A stretch of DNA of 64,000 nt from positions 1 to 64,000 of the forward strand of contig LSRX01001632.1 of assembly GCA_001939145.1 (NCBI GenBank), written 5' to 3'. The notes beneath the pieces were generated by a model, which made no database searches, was not told the origin of the DNA, and saw only the letters and a list, made by a program, of their open reading frames with translations. Positions within the stretch are counted from its first letter, which is position 1; each line of letters opens with the position of its first letter. Positions 1 to 10,679 of the stretch are shown here, piece after piece. The DNA is from Symbiodinium microadriaticum. Taxonomy: Eukaryota; Sar; Dinophyceae; Suessiales; Symbiodiniaceae. A program made the translations under genes and the position numbers.

Positions 1-790
1 TATATATGTGTATATAATATACATATACATATACATATATATATATATGTCCGTCTCAAAACCACGAATGTGCATACACATGCCGATACTTACATACCGA
101 CATACGAATATGCATGCGCATGCCGCAAACATATAGTGGGCATTCAAGCATAGATGCATGCTGCATGTACACACATGTACGTAGCAGTACATACAAATGT
201 GCGTAGATGGAAGCTTCTAATCTCGGAACCAAACTGCATCTGTCCACGAGAGCTCGTGCATGTGGAACATAACTAACATCACGTGAACACACGCACACAC
301 ATATTTATACATACATATAAAAAATATGTATACACACACACGCGCATCTATGCACGTACGTATGTACGCATGTACAGACGTACATATACATATCTATCTG
401 CCTGCCTGCCGGCCTGCCTGCCTACCTACCTCACACATGCATAAACATACATAAACACGCATAAACATACGTAAAAATACCTAAGCTTACATGCATACAT
501 ACAAACATACGTACATACATACATACATACATACATACATGCATACATCCATACATGCATACATACATACATATGTACGTGCGTACGTACATACATACAT
601 ACATACATACGTACATACGTATGTACAGGCATTTGCATGTGCATGCCTGGACGATAAACAGGTACACAAACAGACTAGACTCCTAGACAAGCAGACAACT
701 AGACGGACATACAGACAGGCAGGCAGGCAGACAGGCGGGCAAACAGACAGCAAGTGACAGACAGTCAGCTGAAAAGACTGGCAGGAAAAG
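1..790. repeat. Microsatellite block (TA, CA, ATAC tetranucleotide)
   Basis: Alternating TA/ATAC-rich DNA with a long run of the tetranucleotide CATA/GTAC from about 485 to 630, and CAGACAGG-type repeats from about 700 to 750. Every open frame here is the translation of a tetranucleotide, so no gene is called. Confidence 0.85.
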
Positions 791-880
791 ATAAAAGGTG
801 TTTCCAGCTACATTTCGACGAAAAGCTACAACCGACGACTGTAAGATTACACAGAATTACACACCTCTATGACACTGCAC

Positions 881-1210
881 TCATCTGCACTAGCCTCCGC
901 ATTTTTGTAATCAGCCACTAGCCAGAAGCGGGCTTGCTCAAGGGAGGAGTCATTAGATCCGAAAGCTTGACGACAAATCCGTAAAGTTGCAGGAGTCCCT
1001 AAACCGCAAGCGCATAGCCCCCAAATGTTTAACCTTAAACCGAATAGCCTTCAAGGACCATGAAAAGAAACCCGAAAACCAAATACAACACACAACACAC
1101 AACACCAATTGAGCCCAGAAGCTCGCGTGTGCGCGATATGGCGCTGCGGCGTGTGGATTTGGACACAGGGCCTCCGGCGTCGCGTTTCCAAGCTCCGCGG
1201 CTTCGGCTAG
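881..1210 (+). repeat. 330-bp exact direct repeat, copy A
   Basis: This 330-bp stretch recurs with no mismatch that I can see at 2034-2363, in the same orientation. Copy B begins directly after a single N at 2033. An unmerged contig overlap is therefore more likely than a biological duplication. No convincing gene is inside. Confidence 0.85.
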
Positions 1211-1701
1211 GAGTCCTAACAACCAAAAGGGTTTAGGGCCTGGATTTTAGGGTTTCGGGCAGGGTTCTTGGGGGAAACTAGCGCATTCTCGCAGCTTCTC
1301 CTGCAACTCCGTCAGATTCAGATGGTCCGACCGTTCTCGCTTTTCCCTGCCGCTCTGAGCTTGTGTCCTGTCCTCTTGCTGGTACAACATTCGCGGAATA
1401 AAGCAAGAAACAGTCAATGGCACAAGCCTGAACTTTTGCCAAGCCTGAACCCTCCATTCGAAGCTTCCAACCCTGCAGCCTGAAACGGGTAACTCTGCCG
1501 TTTGCTGCAAGCGCTTGGAGCCCGCACAACCCGTTCCTTGCCAGGGCATGGCCGAATGCGTCGTTGAAGTTAAGGCCAATGAAGCCTGAGGCACTCGAAG
1601 GGGGCCTCATCATTCCTGAAACGAACATTGATAGGGGTGTCTTCTACATCTACGAACGGCTGCGAATCCTACATCGTCATTCGTTCTTGTGAGCATCGTA
1701 C
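1211..1701. other. Unique spacer, no gene recognised
   Basis: About 490 bp with a short degenerate telomere-like stretch near 1230-1260. Several short frames are open on both strands, but none has a recognisable motif or splice context. Confidence 0.4.
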
Positions 1702-1742
1702 CAGCAGCAGCAGCAGCAGCAGCCGCAGCCGGAGTAGCAGTG

Positions 1743-1809
<67 letters not shown>

Positions 1810-1818
1810 GAGTAGTAG

Positions 1819-1859
<41 letters not shown>

Positions 1860-1864
1860 ATATC

Positions 1865-1898
<34 letters not shown>

Positions 1899-1922
1899 AT
1901 AGTAGTAGTAGTAGTAGTAGTG

Positions 1923-1959
<37 letters not shown>

Positions 1960-1985
1960 TGGTAATAGTAGTAGTAGTAGTAGTA

Positions 1986-2029
<44 letters not shown>

Positions 2030-2032
2030 CGT
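1702..2032. repeat. CAG then TAG/GTA trinucleotide array
   Basis: A short CAG run passes into about 300 bp of near-uniform GTA/TAG triplets with scattered single-base variants. Translations are poly-Ser, poly-Val, poly-Thr or poly-Leu depending on frame. All such frames are treated as repeat shadows. Confidence 0.95.
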
Positions 2033-2033
2033 N

Positions 2034-2363
2034 TCATCTGCACTAGCCTCCGCATTTTTGTAATCAGCCACTAGCCAGAAGCGGGCTTGCTCAAGGGAGG
2101 AGTCATTAGATCCGAAAGCTTGACGACAAATCCGTAAAGTTGCAGGAGTCCCTAAACCGCAAGCGCATAGCCCCCAAATGTTTAACCTTAAACCGAATAG
2201 CCTTCAAGGACCATGAAAAGAAACCCGAAAACCAAATACAACACACAACACACAACACCAATTGAGCCCAGAAGCTCGCGTGTGCGCGATATGGCGCTGC
2301 GGCGTGTGGATTTGGACACAGGGCCTCCGGCGTCGCGTTTCCAAGCTCCGCGGCTTCGGCTAG
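2034..2363 (+). repeat. 330-bp exact direct repeat, copy B
   Basis: Identical to 881-1210. It lies immediately after the single N at 2033 and runs directly into a second GTA array (about 2364-2447), so the sequence junction at 2033 is suspect. Confidence 0.85.
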
Positions 2364-3525
2364 TCGTGGTAGTGGTAGTAGTAGTAGTAGTAGTAGCAGT
2401 AGTAGTAGTAGTAGTAGTAGTAATAATAGTAGTAGTAGTAGTAGAATCATGAGCATCATACTCGGGATGCCTTTATACCTCAAGGTGAGTACTTAAAGAA
2501 TCCCTTCATTCGAAAAACAAGTTCGTCATCGCCATATACTCAGGATCGATCTCTACTGCAGGGCATATTACTGAAGGGACCACTTAACTAAAGAGTGCAG
2601 GATCAGTCATTTGGTGAATCCCCCACTGCCTGAACAGCCGTAACATGCATTCCTTAGTTCAAGGAACTTAAACTTTCTGGGAACCCCGAAGCCCTCAAAA
2701 CCCAGTAGAAACCCCAACAACGCTTAACCCTAAACCCTTCCAGAAATGATAAAACCTTCAACGAACCGCTGTACAAATCTTTAGAGGAGCTCTCAGAGCA
2801 TCGAATCCTTCGAAGAACCCTGCCGAGGTGCCCAAAATGCCCTCGCCGAACCTGATCTCTGGACCGGCCGCAGAGTTTAGTGGAGGTCGGGAGCTAGGAG
2901 TTCAGGATTTCTTGCTGGGGTTTAGGCTTTCGAGAGGGTTTAGGCTCACGGTTTAGGGCTTAGGGTAGACAGCTTAGGGTTTCGGGCCTTTTAGGGTTTA
3001 TGGGGCTTGTGGCTGAAGGTTTAGGCTTGTAGGTTTTGAGGGCGCTGCGAGCCTGAAGTCTCTCTGGATTTGAAGGGTCAATCGGAAGCGGGGCCGGGGC
3101 GAGCTCTCAGATTCTCTTGGCTGCCTTCCATGTGGGGCGTGTGGTACCTTATGCAGGGGTCCTTGCAATAAACGTTGCTATGCCAACAATAACAGTTGCA
3201 ATAATAGTAATGATAATAATAACAATAAAAGCAATAACAATGCTAATCATGATAATGGTATTAAGCTGTAACAACAACAACAACAACAAGAAGAAGGATG
3301 AGAAAGAGACGAATAAGAAGAAGAAGATGATGAATAATGAAAATGCTACTAGTAGCAGCCATCACTAGCAAAAACGCTTATTCCGAACTTATTCCCATCG
3401 AGACTCGACTCTTGCAGGCACACCCCCCCCCCCCAGTCTCTGAGACCCCCGATGTTTGTGCCAGAAGTTTGGGCTGGGGTCCCTGACCGCCCGAAGCCTA
3501 AGCGCAAATAAATTTCCTATACTAG
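2364..3525. repeat. GTA array, then degenerate telomere-like sequence
   Basis: A GTA/GTG triplet array covers 2364-2447. The rest is low-complexity DNA with diverged TTTAGGG-like words (notably 2935-3010), an AAT/AAC-rich patch at 3180-3360 and a C homopolymer near 3423. An island at about 2815-2925 is open on the plus strand (AEVPKMPSPNLISGPAAEF) but has no support beyond being open. Confidence 0.6.
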
Positions 3526-3631
3526 ATGGGACTTTCTGAAAATTAGGGTACCTTATTTTGGGGTCCTTTCAAAAAAGGATCCTACTATTTAGGGTACTAT
3601 ATGAGGGTCCCCCTATTTCGGAAACCCCCAT
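3526..3631. mobile_element. MITE-like foldback element, family 4, copy 1
   Basis: Starts ATGGGACTTTCTGAAAATTA and ends with the near inverted complement (TTTCGGAAACCCCCAT). The interior carries GGATCCTACTATTTA. A second copy with the same ends and interior lies at 15711-15817. It is about 106 bp with no coding capacity, consistent with a non-autonomous DNA transposon. Confidence 0.65.
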
Positions 3632-4330
3632 TTCATAGGATACCAATGTTATTTGCGTAGGGGGTTTAGGGAATAGGGTCTATTTCATAGGATAGCTTAT
3701 CACTTATCACTCCCAAACCCTGAAACCCCTAGATCATGAGAGCGAACTCCTGGACTTCGACCCGAAGCCCTGGCCAAGGCAGGGCGAAAGACGTCATGGT
3801 GTAGGGCTTCGGGGTTTGGGGAAGTTTAGGGTTCAGGGAAGCATGGGGCTCAGAGTTTAGGGAAATTTAGGGCTTAGGGTTTAGGGAAGTTGAGGGTTTA
3901 GGGTCTAGGGTTTAGGGAAGTTAAGGCTTTAGGGTTTAGGAACTGGAGTCCCAAACCTTGAACTGGGACAACCCTACCAGTCTGGGCAGCGAGCCAGAGG
4001 AGCCCACAAACCTGAGGCCATATATATATATATATATAATATATAATGTATAGTACAATAAAATATAATATAGTACAGTATAATATGGTATAATAGTATA
4101 ATATAATACTGTATAATATAATATAGTATAGTATAGTACCACAAACCTGAGGTTGCTCGGCTTCTGGGAGGTACGGGGAACAAAGCACCGGCTGTGGAAG
4201 CCGGGGGCCTCCTGGGTTTGGGACCTTTCAAGGTTTAGGGGCTTAGGGTTTAGGGTTTAGGGTTTGAGGTGGTTTTGGGTTTAGGGTTTAAGGTTTAGGG
4301 TTTAGGGTTTAAGGTGGTTTGGGGTTTGAG
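3632..4330. repeat. Degenerate TTTAGGG arrays with a TA/TATAG-rich core
   Basis: Telomere-like words in G-rich orientation at about 3800-3945 and 4230-4325 flank an AT-rich stretch of TA and ATAGTA units (about 4020-4140). No gene supported. Confidence 0.8.
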
Positions 4331-4556
4331 ATCTAGCTTCTCGAGTGTGTTGGCTCTGCTGGGGGAGGNGGAAGGGGGGAAGGACCCGGGGAAGGGGGGG
4401 GAGGAGGTGCCAGCGATTCGGTTGCTGACTGTGGGCTTCAAGGGTGGCACAGGGCTTGGGAAGGTCGGCAACTCTGCTGCTCGCTACGTGAAGTCGTGGA
4501 TGCAGCACATGGCAACGCATCATCTGGCATCTACAAGCAACAGGCACAGGGAATAG
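4331..4556 (+). other. Candidate coding island (strand uncertain)
   Basis: A GC-rich unique island containing a single N at 4369. The plus frame from about 4401 to the TAG at 4554 reads as ordinary protein (EEVPAIRLLTVGFKGGTGLG, later KVGNSAARYVKSWMQHM). It directly follows a telomere-like array. No family is recognised and the minus strand is also open, so this is only a candidate terminal exon. Confidence 0.25.
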
Positions 4557-4884
4557 TAGATAGAACAGTCTTAGTTTCCAGTGGTTGCTCCATTGAACCG
4601 ACACAAAGTGGCTTGCCATAAACGCCGCTAAGATTTTCTTGCACACCTAACACTTCGCACTTTACGTGCAGGTCTCCACTGAGCCACAGCTTCCAACACC
4701 TATCAGACCCGGGACTACAAATCTGAACTCTGGGGCTCTAGGATAATTGGGAACACGGGGTTCTTAGCCTCAATCAGACTTCACACCCGACTCCAAACCA
4801 AACTGAAACCCCAAAGCCGTTAAGCCCCCACCTAGACTTGAAGCCTTACACGTCGGTCCTGAGCCGTACCTTAGGCCCGACGTG

Positions 4885-4937
4885 CAGTGGTACTTGTAGT
4901 AGTAGTTGTAGTAGTAGTCGTCGTCGTAGTAGTAGCC

Positions 4938-4975
<38 letters not shown>

Positions 4976-5010
4976 TGCAGTAGTAGCTGCAGTAGTACCG
5001 GTAGTAGCAT
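4885..5010. repeat. GTA/CAG trinucleotide array
   Basis: GTA triplets merge into a clean CAG run at about 4937-4975 and back into GTA. The adjoining sequence is CCCTAAA-like. Open frames are homopolymeric shadows. Confidence 0.9.
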
Positions 5011-5230
5011 GAAGCCCTAAACCCTAAATCCTCTAAACCCTGAACCATCCTGAACCTAAACCCTAAACTGGCCCTAAACTAAATACACCATAAACCCTAC
5101 AACATAAACCCTGCAATCCCTACATCACGGGTAGTCACAGCTCAGGCCGACGCCATCACGACAGCAGGTTTCGAGCCACCTCCTGTCACCAAGATCCAGT
5201 GTCGGATCCCGAAACCATCGAATCGACATC

Positions 5231-5269
<39 letters not shown>

Positions 5270-5526
5270 GAGAATACTGCAAGGCTTGAGTCTGCATGAA
5301 CAGCCGCCGAGCCTCTCCACAAATTATTCCTCGGGTAGTGGAAGGAACGTGTCGCGACAGGGCTCAATACACTGCGACATGAAACACCGTACCGACACAA
5401 GAGCCAGGAAAGAACAAATGGGGTATGAGATCGGCTCCTAGACTAGAATTGGGAGTCCAATCGAAGTTAATCTAGGCGCCTTATTCATACTTACCTTTGG
5501 GTTTTCCGATATGTGATGCTACAAAC
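5011..5526. repeat. CCCTAAA-like patch and GA dinucleotide run
   Basis: Degenerate telomere-like repeats in C-rich orientation at about 5015-5095 and an uninterrupted GA run at about 5232-5266. The remaining roughly 250 bp is unique with nothing recognised. Confidence 0.7.
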
Positions 5527-5611
5527 TATGGGTAGTTCTCTAAATTAGGGGTCCCTAGATAGGTCTCCAAGATAGTACGGCGCCCTTAGACCCTAACTTA
5601 GAGAACCCATA
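5527..5611. mobile_element. MITE-like foldback element, family 1, copy 1
   Basis: Begins TATGGGTAGTTCTCTAAATT and ends AACTTAGAGAACCCATA, an inverted repeat with a two-base deletion. The core TAGTACGGCGCCCTTA is shared with copies at 9321-9419 and 24445-24555, and a diverged copy lies at 46724-46814. No ORF. Confidence 0.75.
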
Positions 5612-5630
5612 TGAAGGAACCCTGGGGCCC

Positions 5631-5735
5631 TACGGTTGATCATAAAAATCCTGCATTACCCATAATAAGGAATATACCATAATTCCCACAGTTTAGGGTC
5701 CTTAAGGTCATGCAGGATTTATATCATCAGCAGTA
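5631..5735. mobile_element. MITE-like foldback element, family 2, copy 1
   Basis: A 105-bp element beginning TACGGTTGATCATAAAAATC and ending with the near inverted complement. It differs from the 105-bp copy at 46622-46726 at about five positions. A third copy at 33846-33948 is nested in another element. The conserved interior (AATAAGGAATATACCATAAT) and low divergence suggest recent movement. Confidence 0.8.
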
Positions 5736-5754
5736 GGGATCTATCTCTCTTGGC

Positions 5755-5835
5755 CATCCATCCTCTGGCCTCCGGCGGGCGTGAAGACCCGCAGCGTGAC
5801 CTCCCGCCTGAGGCGCTCGCGCGATCCTACCGCCA
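5755..5835 (-). other. Candidate exon island
   Basis: A GC-rich island between MITE 2 and a telomere-like array. The minus frame reads SRERLRREVTLRVFTPAGG and continues a few residues. No family recognised; it is supported only by openness and composition. Confidence 0.25.
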
Positions 5836-5849
5836 CCCTTACAGCTCAG

Positions 5850-7090
5850 AGCCCCAAAAGGGCTTAGGGCTTGGGGTTTACGGTTTAGGGTTTGGGGGTT
5901 TAGGGGTTTAGGGTTATTCAGGAATATGCTGCTAAAACCCTAAGTTCTTAACCCCAAGCCCTCTTTACAAGCCTTTCGCAGTGCTAAGGGACCGACCCCA
6001 ATCCGTGGGTGAGGATACAGTCTGCTGGTGGCGGAGACCCGTAACACTCCACAACTTCTGGGCTCTGTCAACCCTAAAACACAAGCCCCAAACCCTGAAC
6101 CCTAAACCCCAATCCTAGGCTTCAAACGCCAAGGCCCCAAACCCTGAACCCTAAACCCCGAAGTGTTAGGAATCAGGGCTTCAGAGGGTTTTTGGGGTTG
6201 GGGTCTAAACCGCCGAGACGTTGGTGTTGCTGCCAGCATCGCCTTTGTCGGTGTTCCTTGCTTTCGAACGCTGCAAAAAAAGTGAGGAGGAGGAACCCCA
6301 AACCCTAAACCGAGGAACAGTCTTACTAAATCATGAAAGCCCCTCTGTAAGTGGCTGATTCTGCAAATGCCGAATCCCCGCCCTCAAATCGGACTCATGA
6401 GACCCTGAAGCCAGAAAAGGCTCCATATTTTGAATGTAGATGTCGGAACAATTGCGGCTAGTATCCCCCACTAGGCCTCAAATCATTATAGAGCATTATC
6501 ATATACCCCACTACCCTAGTCTATCTAATCATTAAGTAGGGAGGCCTTAGCGCAAATTCTTCGTCTTTCCTGGGCACCCGGGCCCATCCACCTCGACGGT
6601 CTTGAAGCTCTGAGCAGCAGACGTAGAGGGCTCCTGCACGTTTAGGGGTGAAGGGTTTGGGGTTGAGGGGCTTAGGGGTTTAGGGGTTTAGGGGTTTAGG
6701 GGTTTAGGGGTTTAGGGGTTTGGGGTTTAGGGTTTAGGGTTGAGGAGTTTAACTGGTTTACAGGATTAGGGGGTTTAGGGTTAGCGAAGAACCGAGGGAA
6801 AGAATCAGGACTTGGACACAAATGGACAGGGTGCCCTCCAGACATACAGAGTGATGATCAAGAGATGAAGTAAGACGCTCAAAGCCAGAAAAGAATATCA
6901 ACCGTCACAGAATCAGAAAACAGGAATAGCAGCAGGATGAGCAGCAATGATCCGCAAGAGAAAAGCATAAGCATATGGGTTCATTAACATCCTTTTTTGT
7001 GTGCTTGTTGGGAACCCTTCTCTATAAGTTCTACATGACTCAGGAGTCGTCTTGAATGCCTGAAGGTCCCCATCGAGTCCCCAAATCTTA
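5850..7090. repeat. Telomere-like arrays with small unique islands
   Basis: TTTAGGG/TTTAGGGG words in both orientations, with the cleanest 8-mer array (TTTAGGGG) at about 6655-6720. An island at about 6565-6640 reads on the minus strand as EPSTSAAQSFKTVEVDGPG after a TGCAG that could be a splice acceptor. The rest has no supported gene. Confidence 0.7.
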
Positions 7091-7194
7091 ATGTAGGGGC
7101 CTTAAGAATTAGACTCGGCCTTTTGGGGCGCAATATACTATAATTATCATAAGGAAGCCCCAAGATGGTATTGGTAATTATTCAGGCCCCTCTA
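7091..7194. mobile_element. MITE-like foldback element, family 3, copy 1
   Basis: Starts TGTAGGGGCCTTAAGAATTA and ends with the inverted form TAATTATTCAGGCCCCTC. Related elements with the same ends lie at 14511-14613, 21921-22020, 28237-28345, 33820-34020 and 63072-63239. No ORF. Confidence 0.65.
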
Positions 7195-7265
7195 TTAGCT
7201 TGCCCTGCTGAGGCCTTCTCGTCATCCTCGTCCTCGCCTTCCGGCGGTGTGGCCTGCGCCATAGT
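7195..7265 (-). other. Candidate exon island, acidic
   Basis: The minus frame reads MAQATPPEGEDEDDEKASAG, an acidic low-complexity peptide typical of a disordered protein segment. It abuts MITE 3 on one side and telomere-like DNA on the other. Not assignable to a family. Confidence 0.25.
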
Positions 7266-8239
7266 AGGGCCGCCAAAAAGCTCCAAACCCCCCTTATAAT
7301 GAAGCCCAATATGTTAGGTAACCCTAAACCCTAAACCCTAAACCCTAAACCTATCGCTATAAAATGCCTATGATACTATGCTCATGTCCCTTTTGGGTCC
7401 CTAACCTAGGCTCAGGCCCGGCATGCAGGGCCCGGTGGAGGCCTTCGCAGTTGCGGCTCTCAACAGCTGGAACCCTAGCATCCGAAGCTAAGATCTTAGG
7501 GCTTCTGAGGATTTAGGGCTTGGGGTTTGGGCCTGGGGCTTAGGGTGTAGGGTGTAGGGGTTGGGGTTTAGGGTTTAGGGCTTGGGGTTTGGGGCTTCGG
7601 CTTTAGGCTTTGGTGTTTGGGCTGTAGGGCAAGAAGCCATGCCCCACGCGATAGCATCTAATCTTCTTCAGGTGCCAACTGAAGCGGGGATGTTGCAGTT
7701 GTCAAGTACGATGTATGACATCTGCCATTGTCAATTGCAGCTATGAGCATTCGTCTCATTTAGCATTGATGGGTGGTAAGAAACATGACTAAGGTCTAAT
7801 GTGTACAGCAAGCCAGAGGAAACTTTCGCTTTGTTCGGGTCACCGTACGAAGACGACGGCGAGGACGACGGTGGTTTCGGCGGGGACGACGCTGGACGAC
7901 ACTGAACGGACCATCTTCGCTCTTGTTTCCTTCGTGCCAAACCACAAACCCTGCAGGAGCCTTCCGGAAGCGGAAGAAGCTGTAGGCTGCCATCAAGGAA
8001 AACACCAGGATGTTGCAGGCCTCATGTCTCTGCAGGCCACCTGCTCCAAATCCTAAGCCCTGAAGCCCAGTATCCAGATCCCACAATTTGAACCCAGGCT
8101 TCTGAAAACCGCAACCGGGAGTTCGAGCACAAACCGGACACTTTGAGCCTCGGGCCAGAAGACAAAAGCCGCGGACACCCGACGAGTGTCCTGACCTCCG
8201 CGTCAGGCCGGGGAAGCGAGCTGTGTAAACTTTGGCCTA
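7266..8239. other. Telomere-like arrays and a possible minus-strand exon
   Basis: CCCTAAA repeats at about 7318-7350 and degenerate TTTAGGG at about 7500-7630. Unique DNA at about 7731-8060 is open on several frames; the most protein-like is minus (ILVFSLMAAYSFFRFRKAPA within it). No motif is recognised, so no gene is called. Confidence 0.35.
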
Positions 8240-8432
8240 ATTGTTAATACATCATCATTATTATTAGTAGTATTATTAGTATTATGAATATTCTTACATT
8301 ATTGTTATTGCAGACAAGAACCAACATCCATCGATCGATCCAAGCAGCTTCTCACCGACCTATCGAGCTGGCTCCCTCTACCTCTTTACCGATCTAATCT
8401 GGCTACCATCTATCTATCTCTCTATCTATCTC

Positions 8433-8464
<32 letters not shown>

Positions 8465-8750
8465 GCTACCTATCTGCTTATTTATCTATCTATCTGTTTA
8501 TCTAACTATCTATCTGTCTATCTACCTGTCCAATTTCTTCACGTGCGTGCCTGTCTATCTATCTATCTATCTACCTGCCTGCCTACCTGTCTATCTCTTT
8601 CCCGATCTATCGACCTATCTGCCAAATTTCTTCACCTGCCTGCCTGCCCATTTAACTTTCTATCTGTCTGTCTATCTAGCCTAATCTAATCTAAACTAAT
8701 CTAATCTATCTGCCTGTCTGCCTGTCTGCCTATCCGTCTGTCTATCTGAA
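8240..8750. repeat. ATT and CTAT/CTGT tetranucleotide arrays
   Basis: ATTATTAGTATT-type triplets at about 8245-8305, followed by an imperfect CTAT array from about 8405 to 8745 with CTGT, CTAC and CTGC variants and a repeated interruption (AATTTCTTCAC). Confidence 0.9.
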
Positions 8751-9320
8751 GCATCGTCTATTCACCGTATTGTTTTTGAAGCACCTCGCCGCGATCCGTA
8801 CTTTCCAAGCCACTATCGTCTCCGGCTTCCACAGAAACGCACTGCAAACTGTAATGTGTCTCCGAACTGAAATCAGGACTACCTCAGGTAGTGGGATCTT
8901 GAAGCCAAACATCCTCTTCTAGCAAGCGCTGCTATCGAAGCGTCCCGTCTTCGGCACTATGCACACAGCAATGGCACGAGTCGGCAGCACACAATGCTCT
9001 GTGAACTGTAGTGTTGTCTTAGCAGGAGGACGCAGTTCAAAACCTGAATTTTGATGCTCTCCTTTCACAAAAGTTTCGTGCTGACGAACCGCTTGCACAA
9101 GGGCTGCTACAAGGGATTACATCAAGACTGTTACAGAGATCCACTCTCCCACTGCCCCTTAAGCACAAGTAAGCTGAGCCATCGACAGCGCACCCCAGAG
9201 GTAGCCTTGTCACTTGAGGCTTGGGCCCACCAGAAGTCGGTGGCTTCAGAGCCTTTAGGCTTTTCGAAAAGCTCTTGATAAATTTAAATGTTTAGGATAT
9301 AGCGCTTGTAGAGCTTCCCT
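8751..9320. other. Unique DNA, no gene recognised
   Basis: About 570 bp of non-repetitive sequence. A 75-codon plus frame near 9051-9278 has no recognisable motif, and its first codons are not supported by any splice or start context. Confidence 0.4.
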
Positions 9321-9419
9321 TCGTCTCTCAATTGGAGTCCCGTTTTAGCTCCCCGAAATAGTACGGCACCCTTATGAAAAGGGCCCGAAAAGGGGCCCCT
9401 GAGTTAGAGAACTACCCAT
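9321..9419. mobile_element. MITE-like foldback element, family 1, copy 2
   Basis: The right end TTAGAGAACTACCCAT and the core TAGTACGGCACCCTTATG match the other family-1 copies. The left end is degraded, so this is an older or truncated copy. Confidence 0.65.
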
Positions 9420-10374
9420 TTGTTTAAAGGATTCGCAAGAGCTCCCGGGATTCGATGCAGGGGGGCTCTGGGGGACATGGCCCCCCACCATCCCACAAAC
9501 GTGTGGAACTGCTGCTCGGGTTTAAGTTTAAGGTTTAGGGCGCGCAGCGGGCTTGAGGTTTAGGCTTGGGAGTACGATTGCCATCGTTGCGCTGGATGCC
9601 CTGATTAGCACGCTTCCTCTGCTTGCTCTGTTGTTTACAACCACGACGGCTATGGTGACTCTAACTTTCAACAATCCATACAAACACTCGGACAAGTAGC
9701 ACTATGCTTGCCACGATGGTCATGCCGAGACAGCATGACTGCTGCGGCGTCCGCTCGTCATCAGCAGGTCGTCATGTGGGGAAAAATCCTCTACGATAAT
9801 GAGGCTTCGCCTAAAGTCAGGCAGAGAAAACAAAGTGCCGACGTATCGGCTCAAGGACTCCATGCTCTAGGGGTTGAGGCTTTAAGGATTTTGGGAAACA
9901 GAAGTCGCGGCTTTGGGTTTAGGGTGAATCGCTGAAGCCAGTATGGCACGACGATGGAGTTGACTTATGAATGGAAGAAGCAAGGTTCGGTATTGCATGT
10001 GCATATTTCTGAAGACATATATATGTATGCATGTATGCATATATTTATTTATTTATATATTTATTTGTATTTATATGTAGACATAACAAGCTGTGTAAAG
10101 AGAAGCGCTATATTCTGGAATGATGAAGCTTGGCAGCACCTGAGCAGACATGTGAATGAGTCATGATCAGCCCCACAGTGTTGCCAAGATTTCTTTTCTT
10201 TGTCTGATTCTCCGGACTATCACTGATGCAGCTAGTACGACTTTTGCGACTGCAGCCGCAACTGTGACACCCGACATCGCCGAACACAGCGACGACTCGG
10301 AACGACTGCTACTGCTACTACTCCCTACCCTCGCCAGGCCGAAATCTGCAAGAAAATCCCACGCCTGAAGGCTC
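9420..10374. other. Unique and AT-rich DNA, no gene recognised
   Basis: Short telomere-like words near 9520-9565, unique DNA to about 10000, a TATG/TTTA-rich patch at about 10015-10080, then unique DNA. No frame carries a recognisable domain. Confidence 0.4.
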
Positions 10375-10575
10375 AACCCTAAACCCTAACTAAACCCCAA
10401 ACCCTAAACGCTAAACCCCTAAACCCCTAAACCCCTAAACCCCTAAACCCCTAAACCCCAAACCCTAAACGCTAAACCCTAAACCCTCAACNCTAAACCC
10501 CTAAACCCCTAAACCCCTAAACCCCTAAACCCCAAACCCTAAACGCTAAACCCTAAACCCTCAACCCTAAGTCCT
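10375..10575. repeat. CCCTAAA/CCCCTAAA interstitial telomere-like array with N at 10492
   Basis: About 200 bp in C-rich orientation. The roughly 80 bp before the single N at 10492 and the roughly 80 bp after it have the same order of variants (CCCCTAAA units, then CCCCAAA, then AACGCTAAA). The second half is probably an unmerged assembly overlap. Confidence 0.9.
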
Positions 10576-10655
10576 GAACGCTAGGATCTCCCTTGGGGTC
10601 CCCGGCAGCTAGCAGAGACAAACCCCCCCAGCAAGGCTGCGAAAACGAGGCGCAT
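10576..10655 (-). other. Candidate first exon encoding a signal peptide
   Basis: The minus frame from ATG at 10655 reads MRLVFAALLGGFVSASCRG, with the layout of a cleavable secretory signal: one Arg, a hydrophobic core and small residues before a likely cleavage site. The frame stops at a TAG within 30 codons, so it would need splicing. The island sits between two telomere-like arrays. Inference from one short peptide only. Confidence 0.3.
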
Positions 10656-10679
10656 GGGCGCGCCTTCGGCTTCTCGGGT

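Noticed and set aside
1610..2074. Long poly-Thr, poly-Ser, poly-Val and poly-Leu frames
   Set aside because: They are translations of a GTA/TAG triplet array on both strands and in all frames, with no unique coding sequence.
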